Part shown: positions 16,601 through 24,548 of the stretch, in pieces
Position numbering within the stretch: the first letter of the stretch is position 1
Layout: every line of letters starts with the position of its first letter
Origin: Nostoc sp. NMS8
GTDB taxonomy: Bacteria > Cyanobacteriota > Cyanobacteriia > Cyanobacteriales > Nostocaceae
Direction of reading: 5' to 3'
Assembly: GCF_017115045.1 (NCBI RefSeq)
Contig: NZ_JABXKK010000104.1
Coordinates: 1 to 64,000, forward strand
Length of the DNA: 64,000 bases
Notes under the pieces: generated by a model
What the model was told of the DNA's origin: nothing
What the model saw: only the letters and a program-made list of their open reading frames with translations
Database searches by the model: none
Position numbers and translations under genes: made by a program

Positions 16601-18943
16601 CAGGCCAAAGCTTACGCGATCGCTCCGATCTTTACTGGAAGCAAACTCTGGGGCTTTTTAGGAGCATACCAAAATACTGGGCCTCGGCAGTGGAAATCCA
16701 AGGATGTGCAAATGTTGCGAAAACTAGCTGTGCAAATGGGTATAGGCTTGCAACAGATTGAGTATATCGAACAACTTAAGAAGAAGAATGCAGAGTTAGC
16801 CAGAACCGCAGAAGGGGAACGAGCATTAACACGGCTGTCAGAAAAAATTCGCCAAGTTCAAGAGCTAGATACGATTTTCCGCAATGCTCTACCAGAATTG
16901 CGATCGCATTTGGAATGCGATCGTCTAGCCGTGTATCGCTTCAATCCAGATTGGGGTGGCGAGTTTGTTGCCGAATCCGTCAGTCGTGAATGGGTGGCTT
17001 TGGTTGGCCCCGATATCAGGACTATATGGGAAGACGAACACCTACAACAAACCCAAGGTGGACGCTATCGCAACAACGAGACGTTTGTCATTAATGACGT
17101 TTACACTGCTGGTCATGCCCAGTGCCACTTGAAAATTCTAGAGCAATTCCAGATTAGAGCCTATATCATCACCCCGATTATTGCCGGAAACAAGCTCTGG
17201 GGTTTGTTAGGAGCTTACCAAAATAGCGGCCCGCGGCAATGGCAAGATAATGAGGTCAACTTGGTAACGAAAATCGGCACGCAGTTTGGGGTTGCCGTCC
17301 AGCAATCGCAATACTTACAACAAACCTTAACCAAGAATGAGGAACTGATCAAACTGGCAGAACGGGAAGTAGCAAACGCCCGATTTTCTTATCGCCTGCC
17401 AAGTCGGTTAACAGAGATGGCGCAAAGTCATAGTAATGTTCTGGAATTTGTCCAGTTTGCCACCCACGAACTTCGTCAACTGCTGAAAGTAGATCGAGTT
17501 GGAGTTTATCGTTTTGAGCCTGATTGGTCTGGAGAATTTGTAGTTGAGTCTGTGACCGGGGATTGGCCTAAGCTTGTGGGAACTAGCCTCGCCAGAGTTA
17601 GAGATACCTATCTCCAGTACAACCAAGGAGGGCGTTATGTCCGCAAAGAAAGTTTGCGGGTTGACAATATATATACTGTCGGTCATGACGAATGTCACGT
17701 CCAATTGTTAGAGATGTGGGGAACTAAAGCCTACATGATTTCTCCGATTTTTCAAGAAAATCGGCTCTGGGGGCTGATGGGAGTTTATCAAAATAGCGCA
17801 CCGCGCCAGTGGGAGCAATCCGAGGAGGATGTTCTCAACCAAGCCAGTGTCCAGATTGGGATTGCCCTCAATCTTGCAGATTACCTAACACAGGTGCGTA
17901 TTCAAGAGCAGCAACTAGCAGAAGCAGCAGAGCGCGAACGCACCGCCCGCGAAAAACTCCAACAAGGAGCTATACGCGTTCTCATAGCTTTGGAACCATC
18001 CTTCAGAGGCGATCTTACCGTTCGAGCGCCCCTATCTGAAGATGAAATTGGGACGATCGCCGATGGTTACAACACTACGATCCAAAGTTTGCGAGATTTA
18101 GTGCGACAAGTGCAGATTGCTGCTGGCAAGGTGAGTGAAAATTCCAGCAATAACACTACCTCAGTAGTGAAACTATCTGACCAAGCTCAACAGCAGGCAG
18201 AACGGCTCGAACACGCTCTGGAACAATTACAAATAATGGTAACTTCCACCCAGATAGTTGCTGCTGATGCCCAAAGAGTAGGACAGGCGGTTCAAGAAGC
18301 TAATAAAACTGTCCAAGCTGGCGATTCTCTGATGGAAAGAACCGTAGATGGTATTTTGGAGATTCGGGAAACCGTCTCCGAAACAGCGAAGAAGATTAAA
18401 CGCCTTGGTGAAGCTTCTCAGAAAATCTCGAAAGTAGTGAGTCTGATTGAAAACTTTGCCACTCAAACTAATTTGCTGGCACTCAATGCTGCAATCGAGG
18501 CTACCCGTGCCGGAGAGTATGGCAAAGGCTTTGCGGTGGTTGCAGATGAAGTTCGTTCCCTGGCTTATCAGTCCGCTAGTGCCACCACAGAAATTGAGCG
18601 ACTCGTACAAGAAATTCAAGCTGGCACCAACGAAGTTACCGAAGCAATGGAAATAGGGATTAGTCAAGTTGTCCAAGGCTCGAACTTGATCGATGAGACT
18701 CGTCATTCCCTGAGTGCGATCGTGGCAGCCACCAACGAAATTGGTGGACTGGTGCAAGGAATTACTCAAGCAGTTTCCACTCAAAGTCAGCAATCTCAGA
18801 TGTTGACAGAGGCGATGATGGATGTTTCGGCGATCGCCCGCAAGACTTCAGAAAGTGCCATCCACATTTCCGAGTCTTTTGAGGAACTACGGATGACTTC
18901 ACAACAACTGGAAACCAGCGTTAGCCAGTTCAAAGTTGACTAA
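13697..18943 (+). CDS. ptxD: Soluble seven-GAF cyanobacteriochrome-type phototaxis receptor PtxD
   Basis: A 1748-residue methyl-accepting protein without transmembrane segments. Seven GAF domains run in tandem (roughly residues 90-230, 270-435, 480-645, 665-830, 850-1010, 1030-1195 and 1225-1385), separated by short coiled linkers. GAF2-GAF7 each keep the bilin-anchoring Cys followed by Tyr or His: C387 (CY), C594 (CY), C777 (CH), C960 (CY), C1143 (CH), C1333 (CH). GAF1 lacks it (PYQKQLVDRF region). A HAMP-like segment (about 1425-1470) leads to the MCP signalling hairpin with tip NLLALNAAIEATRAGEYGKG (about 1592-1611). In N. punctiforme the equivalent protein is reported as the hormogonium phototaxis photoreceptor. 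Signal goes through CheW to the CheA encoded next. Confidence 0.93.
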   Translation: MVAQHNLRSSQPHSNPSNGYKETDNGHTVDVPTKQQITSALEELRTELDQADWVETGPLRERIRKLKELLSVLPYQDGGDGLEVEQVQAIASKIRQFSDLDTLLATAVIEVQSALQADRVVLYEFTNPTLGIVAAEAMRDGFTPMLKEKLPAVTFGLGSAKVYQQEKLVAIADTYTAGLSPYQKQLVDRFQVRACVSLPILVKDEVWGLLVVQQCTAARQWQNAEIQLLKLIEQELEAQLQVAVIQAALQQEVEKDQILVGVANKILQSKDLDTTFRVATQEVRQSLKCDRVAIYRFQPDWSGEFVAESAGSEWVSLLEEQRNNPAIVNNVNYCSVRNLADEGGLAGTTGRSPSADSYIQHTQGKNFHRGQIYRVTNDIYSAGFSDCYIKILETYQAKGYIIVAIFQGEKLWGLLAAYQNSQPRQWKDSEVRLMVQVATLSSIAIQQVQYQQQLYHRSEESAKLVERERTVFGIIEKIGQATELRNLFRITTQELRRFLKCDRVVVYQFHPDWSGEIIAESVAAGWASLLDMQEQDSILKTGLISSERCNIKDYGSPVKPDGDTYLKETQGGVYTKGTRFRKVNDIYAAGFSPCYLESLEKFQAKAYIIVPIFRAGNLWGLLAAYQNSDVRKWTEEEIGALLQIGEPLSIALQQAEYIEQLRLKNLEMTQVAEVEHAIARMTDRMLHSQHPETIYRTTLAELRQLFKCDRLAIYRFNSDWSGEFMAESVGTDWVPLVGPDIKTVWEDEHLQQTQGGRYRNNETFAVNDIYTVGHAQCHIDLLEQFQAKAYTIAPIFAGNKLWGLLGAYQNSGPRQWNSEEVRLVTKLGIQLGLSVQQAEYVGELKTKNAELARAAEEEQVLTGMVEKIRQAQEADTIFLNVLPSLRKQLQCDRLAVFRFHPDWSVEFVAEAVKDQWLSLAGSDIKTIWMDDHLQETQGGRYRNHETFVVNDIYTVGHVQCYLEILEKIQAKAYAIAPIFTGSKLWGFLGAYQNTGPRQWKSKDVQMLRKLAVQMGIGLQQIEYIEQLKKKNAELARTAEGERALTRLSEKIRQVQELDTIFRNALPELRSHLECDRLAVYRFNPDWGGEFVAESVSREWVALVGPDIRTIWEDEHLQQTQGGRYRNNETFVINDVYTAGHAQCHLKILEQFQIRAYIITPIIAGNKLWGLLGAYQNSGPRQWQDNEVNLVTKIGTQFGVAVQQSQYLQQTLTKNEELIKLAEREVANARFSYRLPSRLTEMAQSHSNVLEFVQFATHELRQLLKVDRVGVYRFEPDWSGEFVVESVTGDWPKLVGTSLARVRDTYLQYNQGGRYVRKESLRVDNIYTVGHDECHVQLLEMWGTKAYMISPIFQENRLWGLMGVYQNSAPRQWEQSEEDVLNQASVQIGIALNLADYLTQVRIQEQQLAEAAERERTAREKLQQGAIRVLIALEPSFRGDLTVRAPLSEDEIGTIADGYNTTIQSLRDLVRQVQIAAGKVSENSSNNTTSVVKLSDQAQQQAERLEHALEQLQIMVTSTQIVAADAQRVGQAVQEANKTVQAGDSLMERTVDGILEIRETVSETAKKIKRLGEASQKISKVVSLIENFATQTNLLALNAAIEATRAGEYGKGFAVVADEVRSLAYQSASATTEIERLVQEIQAGTNEVTEAMEIGISQVVQGSNLIDETRHSLSAIVAATNEIGGLVQGITQAVSTQSQQSQMLTEAMMDVSAIARKTSESAIHISESFEELRMTSQQLETSVSQFKVD

Positions 18944-18958
18944 TCTCGCAAAACTGTT

Positions 18959-21900
18959 ATGAACACCGATCCCAGTAATCAAGAGCAGGCTTTTCTTGCT
19001 GAAGCGGCAGAGTTGTTGCAAACCATTGAGCAGAATTTGATCGGTCTACTTGATGAAAAAACAATAGAAAAAGTTCATGCTTTGATGCGAAGCGCCCATA
19101 CTATCAAAGGGAGTGCTGCCAGTGTTGGGCAAGAAACTATTCAGACAATTGCCCATCATTTGGAAGATGTATTCCAAGCGTTATACGCTCCAGAACTGGA
19201 AATCGATCCAGAATTGGGTGCTTTGCTTCTAGATGCTTATGAGTGCCTGCGAACTCCATTGAGTGCAGCCTTGATGGGCTTATCCTGCAATGAGGCAGAA
19301 ATACTCGATCGAACTGCCTCAATTTTTGCCCAACTCCAACATAAACTAGGCGACTTTTTTGGTCGTGAGGCTCCGCTTCCCAGTTCAGAAGAACTTGGCT
19401 TTGATGTCGTAGAGTCAATCTTTTCCGGGAGTGTACCTCAGGATTTGCAACAGATGGAAACTGACATTCAAAGCCAAGATCCGCAACAAATTCAAACAAC
19501 ACTCAACTCTCAAGCAGAATTTTTTGTCGAACTAGCAGCATCTTATGGCTTATCTGGATTGGAAGAAATTGCCCAGGCGACCCTAAACGCGCTCAAAGCA
19601 CATCCAGACAAAGTATTGCAAATCGCTCAGGTGGCTTTAGAAAATTTTAAAGCAGCTCAAACAGCAGTACTTGCAGGCGATCGCACTCAAGGGGGAGAGA
19701 TATCTCCACAATTGCGAGAATGGGCAGGACTAACTACTCCTGTCCCAGAACCGCAAGAGCAGCCAGTTGCGATCGCTGCCCAACCCACAGAAACGACTAC
19801 AACTGAGAATAAGCCATCTCCCCTCCTCAGTGCCAGCGAAGCGGAATCAATTTGGTCGTTTTTCCCGAAGCGAACTGATAACTCCGTAGCGAAAGCACCG
19901 GAGGTACTGGCACCTATTTCTCATGATTCGGTAGTAGTCCCCTCTGCCATAGAGCGGATTTTACAGTCAATCTGGATCGGAGATCCAGAGACATCTTGCC
20001 GATACTCAGACTCAGATCGCCCAGCCTCTCCACCACCAGCGCCAAGCCTCCAGGCTCAGTCATCGGCATCACTTCCCAGTATCCGAGTAGCGATAGAACA
20101 ACTCGATCGCCTCAGCCATACAATTGGGGAATTGCTAATCAGCGAAAACCAACAAAACCTGCAATCTAACCACATCCACAAAGCAGCTCAAGACACTCTA
20201 CTACAGTTTTTGTACTGTCAACAACAACTTAGTAAAGTTTTTACTTGGTCGGATCGACATCTGCTGCTTCCCGAACGCAAGCAGCGACACATGCATGGCT
20301 CTCCACGAGTTATCTCTCCTACCGAGGCACAATCCAATTTTGATGCCTTAGAAATGGATAACTATAGCGAGTTGCATATTCTCCTGCAAAATCTTACAGA
20401 AGACATGGTGCAATTAGGAGAACGGATTGAGGCTGTTAATTCCTTAGTTCAACAATCTCGCTTCAGTCTCGGAAAGCGCAAGCAACTGCTTTCAGGAGCG
20501 CAGGAAGATTTGCTGCAAGCCAGAATGGTTCCACTGGGAACAGTGTTGAATCGATTACCCCGGCTGCTGCAACAGATGGTAGCAACTTATCATAAGCCTG
20601 TTGAACTCAAGCTTGGCGGTACGAAGGTACTGGTGGATAAAGCCATTTCTGAACAGCTATACGATCCCTTACTGCACATGATTCGCAATGCCTTCGATCA
20701 CGGCATTGAACCGGTAGAAACCCGTCGCCAGCAGGGGAAACCAGAAACCGGAACAATTACAATTAAAGCCTATCATCAAGGCAACCGCACTACTATTGAG
20801 GTACGAGATGATGGTCGAGGCTTTAGCTGGGAAGCCATTCGTCAGCGAGCTATAGAAAAACACCTATTGACTCCCGAACAAGCCGCCTACGCCTCAGAAG
20901 ACCAACTGGCAGATTTATTATTTGAACCAGGCTTTTCTACCGCCAAGCAGGTTGGTGAGTTATCTGGCCGTGGTATCGGCTTAGATGTGGTTCGCACTCA
21001 ATTGCAAGCTTTACAAGGTTCGATTGTGGTGCGATCGCTTTCAGGGCAGGGAACCACCTTCATCCTACAATTGCCTCTGAGCTTGACAACGGCACGCTTA
21101 CTCGTTTGTCAATCTCAAGGTATTACTTATGGCTTGCTGTCTGAAGGAGTTAGCCAGGTTTTATTACCGCAGCCAGAGCAGATTCAAGTCCAGCAATCTT
21201 TACACGGGCAAGGCAGCCAAAAATTCTGGCAGTGGGGAGAAGGGCAAAGTCTGCAACTCGTTCCCATCCGCCCGCTTGCCAATTTGCTGGATTACAAATA
21301 TCCTTTATTCACCCAAGACCACAATTTAAACCTAAGTCCTTTTCCAGTCAAACAACGGAACACCGTCGAACCTCTGCTGCTGTTGGAAACAGAGCAGCAA
21401 TACTTGTGTTTGCAAGTCGATCAGATTTTAGTCGAGCAGGAATTAGTAATTAAATCCCTCGGTAGAGTCCTAACTTTACCTAGTTACATCCAAGGCTACA
21501 GCGTGTTGGGAAATGGTAGTCTTACCCTAATCGTTGACCCGTTGGAGTTAGTTCGGCAAACTTGGGAGACAGATATGATGCCGACTTCTCCGGCATCAAT
21601 TGCAACTAAACTATTGCCTGCGCCTGAGCCTGTTCTTACTCTAGAGGGGCAGCAATCCCAGCTAACTATAACGCAACCGCAGCAACAGCCGATGGAAGTC
21701 AATACAGCCGTTGCTCAACCTAATCGGCTGATGGTGTTAGTGGTGGAAGATTCGGTTGTACAAAGGCAAAGTTTGGTGCAGACACTCCAGAAAGCCGATT
21801 ATCAAGTGTTGCAAGCAGGCGATGGTCGAGAGGCGATCGCGCAAATCCTGCAACACAGTGATGTTGATTTAGTGATTTGTGACATTGAAATGCCGCGTAT

Positions 21901-22096
21901 GAATGGATTTGAGTTTTTAGAACACCGTCGCCAAGACGAGCGTTTGTCCCGGATTCCTGTGGTGATGCTGACTACCCGTAGCGGACAAAAGCACCGCCAA
22001 TTAGCTTTAGCTCTAGGAGCAAAAGCTTACATGACCAAACCCTATTCAGAACAGAATTTCCTCGCCGCGATCGCTGAACTGGTTCATAGCCCTTAG
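18959..22096 (+). CDS. ptxE: Hybrid CheA histidine kinase PtxE
   Basis: A 1045-residue CheA-type kinase. The Hpt domain has phospho-acceptor H47 in SAHTIKGSAAS. A second helical region covers about 150-240, with a disordered linker to about 370. The dimerisation/P3 region is about 375-540. HATPase_c (about 555-720) has N-box MIRNAFDHGIE, G1 DDGRGF and G2 SGRGIGLDVV. A CheW-like domain (about 725-885) and a C-terminal receiver (about 925-1042; VVEDS, CDIEMP, TKPY) complete it. All catalytic motifs look intact, so this is the active kinase of the operon. It starts 15 bp after ptxD. Confidence 0.93.
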   Translation: MNTDPSNQEQAFLAEAAELLQTIEQNLIGLLDEKTIEKVHALMRSAHTIKGSAASVGQETIQTIAHHLEDVFQALYAPELEIDPELGALLLDAYECLRTPLSAALMGLSCNEAEILDRTASIFAQLQHKLGDFFGREAPLPSSEELGFDVVESIFSGSVPQDLQQMETDIQSQDPQQIQTTLNSQAEFFVELAASYGLSGLEEIAQATLNALKAHPDKVLQIAQVALENFKAAQTAVLAGDRTQGGEISPQLREWAGLTTPVPEPQEQPVAIAAQPTETTTTENKPSPLLSASEAESIWSFFPKRTDNSVAKAPEVLAPISHDSVVVPSAIERILQSIWIGDPETSCRYSDSDRPASPPPAPSLQAQSSASLPSIRVAIEQLDRLSHTIGELLISENQQNLQSNHIHKAAQDTLLQFLYCQQQLSKVFTWSDRHLLLPERKQRHMHGSPRVISPTEAQSNFDALEMDNYSELHILLQNLTEDMVQLGERIEAVNSLVQQSRFSLGKRKQLLSGAQEDLLQARMVPLGTVLNRLPRLLQQMVATYHKPVELKLGGTKVLVDKAISEQLYDPLLHMIRNAFDHGIEPVETRRQQGKPETGTITIKAYHQGNRTTIEVRDDGRGFSWEAIRQRAIEKHLLTPEQAAYASEDQLADLLFEPGFSTAKQVGELSGRGIGLDVVRTQLQALQGSIVVRSLSGQGTTFILQLPLSLTTARLLVCQSQGITYGLLSEGVSQVLLPQPEQIQVQQSLHGQGSQKFWQWGEGQSLQLVPIRPLANLLDYKYPLFTQDHNLNLSPFPVKQRNTVEPLLLLETEQQYLCLQVDQILVEQELVIKSLGRVLTLPSYIQGYSVLGNGSLTLIVDPLELVRQTWETDMMPTSPASIATKLLPAPEPVLTLEGQQSQLTITQPQQQPMEVNTAVAQPNRLMVLVVEDSVVQRQSLVQTLQKADYQVLQAGDGREAIAQILQHSDVDLVICDIEMPRMNGFEFLEHRRQDERLSRIPVVMLTTRSGQKHRQLALALGAKAYMTKPYSEQNFLAAIAELVHSP

Positions 22097-22160
22097 CCCA
22101 ATTCTCTAAAATAAGGCAACACATTCAAACCCCAAAAGCCATGCCATATCTAACTTTCTT

Positions 22161-22193
22161 AATTACGAATTACGAATTACGAATTACGAATTA
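22161..22193. repeat. Heptanucleotide tandem repeat (AATTACG)
   Basis: Four full copies of AATTACG (22161-22188) plus a partial fifth, directly before ptxF. Heptameric short tandemly repeated repetitive (STRR) sequences are a known feature of heterocystous cyanobacteria. Confidence 0.9.
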
Positions 22194-22199
22194 GTATTT

Positions 22200-23225
22200 A
22201 TGCTTAACACTCCCTTTCCGTTTAAGCGATTATCTGGCACTGTGAGCGATCGCGACTCCTTACGAGTCGTTGTTTTTGCGATCGCAGACTATTTATTTGC
22301 CCTGCCAGTTGGGGCAGTTCTCAAGGTGATGGCTTGTCCCCCGATTAGCAGTACGGTTGAAAGTGGTATCGGGATGGTTGATTTGGGAGCGCAAACCATC
22401 ACAATTGTGGACTTGCGCCAGAAGTTCATTCAGCAAGTACAAGGACAACAGCCGCATCAAGTTCCCTCTGCGGTTGACACTTCAGGGCGCTTCTTACTTC
22501 TGACTCAAACCCGGACTGGGGAAATTTGTGGCATTCCTGTGGACAAGCCCCCTGCCTTAATCGATATTCCTTTAGAAGCAGTGCGTCCGGTGCCGTGGTC
22601 TTATCGGCAAGTGGCGGAGTTAAGCTGTGTGAGCCACATGGCTGTTTTGCCTGTAGCACCAAATGAAGAACCACTCAAAGTACTTCTTCTAGGCATGAGC
22701 CAGATATTGGCTGATAAGTTGGGGTTGCCCGGAACAACTCCAACCTTGGCTCCTGGGCTGACATCAGGCGAACAACGGCAAAGATTTCTCCGTTTTTCCT
22801 TGGGCGATCGAGGAAGTGGATTGCTACCATTCCACTCATTACAGGACATTATTCATCTCGCTAGCCAAGAAATTTCCCCAGCCCCGGCCTTACCAAGTTG
22901 GATTTTAGGTTTCTATAATTGGCAAGGACAGATGCTGCGGGTGGTTGACTTGGAACATTTGCTTGGTTATGCGCCGCTTTTGAAGCGGCAGTCACGACCA
23001 GAAAAGCCAATGGTTCTGGTTATCGAGCTGCAAAATCAGGTAATCGGGTTTTTGGTGGCTCATGTCTACGATGTAGAGTGGCAGGATTTACAGCAAGCAC
23101 AATCGGCACCAACCGACTTTTCCCCAAACAAACTACTAAATTTTGTTCGAGGTATTCTGCCAGGCGATCGCTGGATTTTAGACACCAGAGCGATCGCCCA
23201 GACATTGCAATGGCAAACCCACTGA
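22200..23225 (+). CDS. ptxF: Double CheW-domain protein (PtxF-like)
   Basis: A 341-residue protein with two CheW folds. The first (about residues 15-160) has VVFAIADYLFALPVGAVLKV, VDLGAQTITIVDLR and LLLTQTRTGEICGIPVDKP. The second (about 185-340) has FLRFSLGDRGSGLLPFHSLQ, ILGFYNWQGQMLRVVDLEHL and VLVIELQNQVIGFLVAHVYD, resembling ptxC. Double CheWs can bridge two receptor/kinase units. It begins the second half of the operon, 103 bp after ptxE behind an STRR, and may link the intact and degenerate signalling sets. The letter is by position in the recalled Nostoc locus. Confidence 0.82.
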   Translation: MLNTPFPFKRLSGTVSDRDSLRVVVFAIADYLFALPVGAVLKVMACPPISSTVESGIGMVDLGAQTITIVDLRQKFIQQVQGQQPHQVPSAVDTSGRFLLLTQTRTGEICGIPVDKPPALIDIPLEAVRPVPWSYRQVAELSCVSHMAVLPVAPNEEPLKVLLLGMSQILADKLGLPGTTPTLAPGLTSGEQRQRFLRFSLGDRGSGLLPFHSLQDIIHLASQEISPAPALPSWILGFYNWQGQMLRVVDLEHLLGYAPLLKRQSRPEKPMVLVIELQNQVIGFLVAHVYDVEWQDLQQAQSAPTDFSPNKLLNFVRGILPGDRWILDTRAIAQTLQWQTH

Positions 23226-23254
23226 TTTAACTTGATGCTGCCAAGGAGTTTTCT

Positions 23255-24511
23255 GTGACGATCGCAACTTTAGACCCTAATTCTGAAACCCAGCCTGTTG
23301 AAAATGAAATCCAGATAGAAGAAATTTTGGCTAATGTGGCTCTAATCAAAGCAGTCTTTCAATCTGCGAAGGGGCCAAAGGTCGCTCAATTGCAGCAGAA
23401 GGTGAGTCAAATCGAAGCTTTTATCCAAGCTTTGGCTAAGGATTCGCCCAGTGACAACGATCAAAATGTTCGAGGGGCTTTTCAACTCCAGCGGGAACAG
23501 CTTGCGGCCATCGATCGGCAAATGCAGCAGACAAAGGGTCAAGCTGAACTTTTGGAGGTTACAGTCACCGCCCTGCGAGATGTTCTCAACGCCGATCGCG
23601 TCCTGATTTATCGTTTTGAGGAAGATAATCGCAGTCGAGCGATCGCTGAAGCTATACAAGCGGGTTGGACATCCTTACTCAACCAATCCCTACCGATAAA
23701 TTTGTTTGTTAATAAACCCGATGTTGGCGACGGACAAAACTCGCAGGGCAACCTAACTGAAGTATTAGAACTAACTCCCCGCCAACAGCAGTTTTGGCAA
23801 CGCTTTCAGGTGCAAACTAGCCTCTGCTTGCCCTTGATTGTCAAACAACAGCCTTGGGGTTTTTTAGTTATTCATTATTGCCTCCAACCCCGACAATGGC
23901 AGGAAGCAGAGCGCAGTTTGCTACAACAAGTAGGAATGATGTTGACAATTAACTTGCGTTGGGCTGAAATAGTAGCTCCACCTGCTCAACAGCAAAAGGC
24001 TGAATCCGGCGATCGCTCTGAGTTACTAGTGCCATTTCAGCAGGTGAGCCAGGCTGTACAAGCAGGAGCAAGAATCGCCGAGCTTGCCTGCGAGCATTTA
24101 ATGTCTATTCAAGATACTGTTGCTATTACCAATAAACAGCTGCAATACCTTGGTGAATTTTGCGAGCAAGCCTCTGGCTTTATTCGCCTTGTGGAAGGCT
24201 TGAGTACCAAGATTCAAGTTTTGTCCCTGAATACAGCCATTGAAGCCACAAAAGCTAGCGATCGCGAAAGAGGTTTGTTAGCTGCTGCCGAACAGGTAGA
24301 AATTCTCGCCCGTCAAGCCCGCGACAGCACCTTAAATATAGAGGAATGGTTCCAAGAACTCCAGGTGGCAGCAGCAGACGTTACTTCTGCTATCGAACCG
24401 TGCGATCACCAAATCAGTGCGGGGCTGGAGTCAATCGCCCAAATCCAAGAGCAATTTAGAGCGATCGCCGACATCGCTGCTTGTAGCCTCCAAACAATAT
24501 CGAAGCCGTAG
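23255..24511 (+). CDS. ptxG: Degenerate GAF-MCP receptor-like protein (PtxG-like)
   Basis: A 418-residue soluble protein. An N-terminal helical region is followed by one GAF domain (about residues 105-235: LRDVLNADRVLIYRFEEDNR, FQVQTSLCLPLIVKQQPWGF). This GAF lacks the bilin Cys, like GAF1 of PtxD. A short MCP-like segment (about 260-418) follows, with tip LSLNTAIEATKASDRERGLL where active receptors have LALNAAIEAxRAGExGxGFA. GTG start is supported by AAGGAG at 23242-23247. It has neither membrane segment nor HAMP. The altered tip suggests weakened or modified CheA/CheW binding. Confidence 0.78.
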   Translation: MTIATLDPNSETQPVENEIQIEEILANVALIKAVFQSAKGPKVAQLQQKVSQIEAFIQALAKDSPSDNDQNVRGAFQLQREQLAAIDRQMQQTKGQAELLEVTVTALRDVLNADRVLIYRFEEDNRSRAIAEAIQAGWTSLLNQSLPINLFVNKPDVGDGQNSQGNLTEVLELTPRQQQFWQRFQVQTSLCLPLIVKQQPWGFLVIHYCLQPRQWQEAERSLLQQVGMMLTINLRWAEIVAPPAQQQKAESGDRSELLVPFQQVSQAVQAGARIAELACEHLMSIQDTVAITNKQLQYLGEFCEQASGFIRLVEGLSTKIQVLSLNTAIEATKASDRERGLLAAAEQVEILARQARDSTLNIEEWFQELQVAAADVTSAIEPCDHQISAGLESIAQIQEQFRAIADIAACSLQTISKP

Positions 24512-24548
24512 AATTGTCACAAACCCATAGAAACTGAGAGTTGCGTTC

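Noticed and set aside
18227..18793. 188-codon minus-strand frame opposite the PtxD signalling domain
   Set aside because: It is antisense to a highly conserved MCP coding region, and its composition mirrors that gene.
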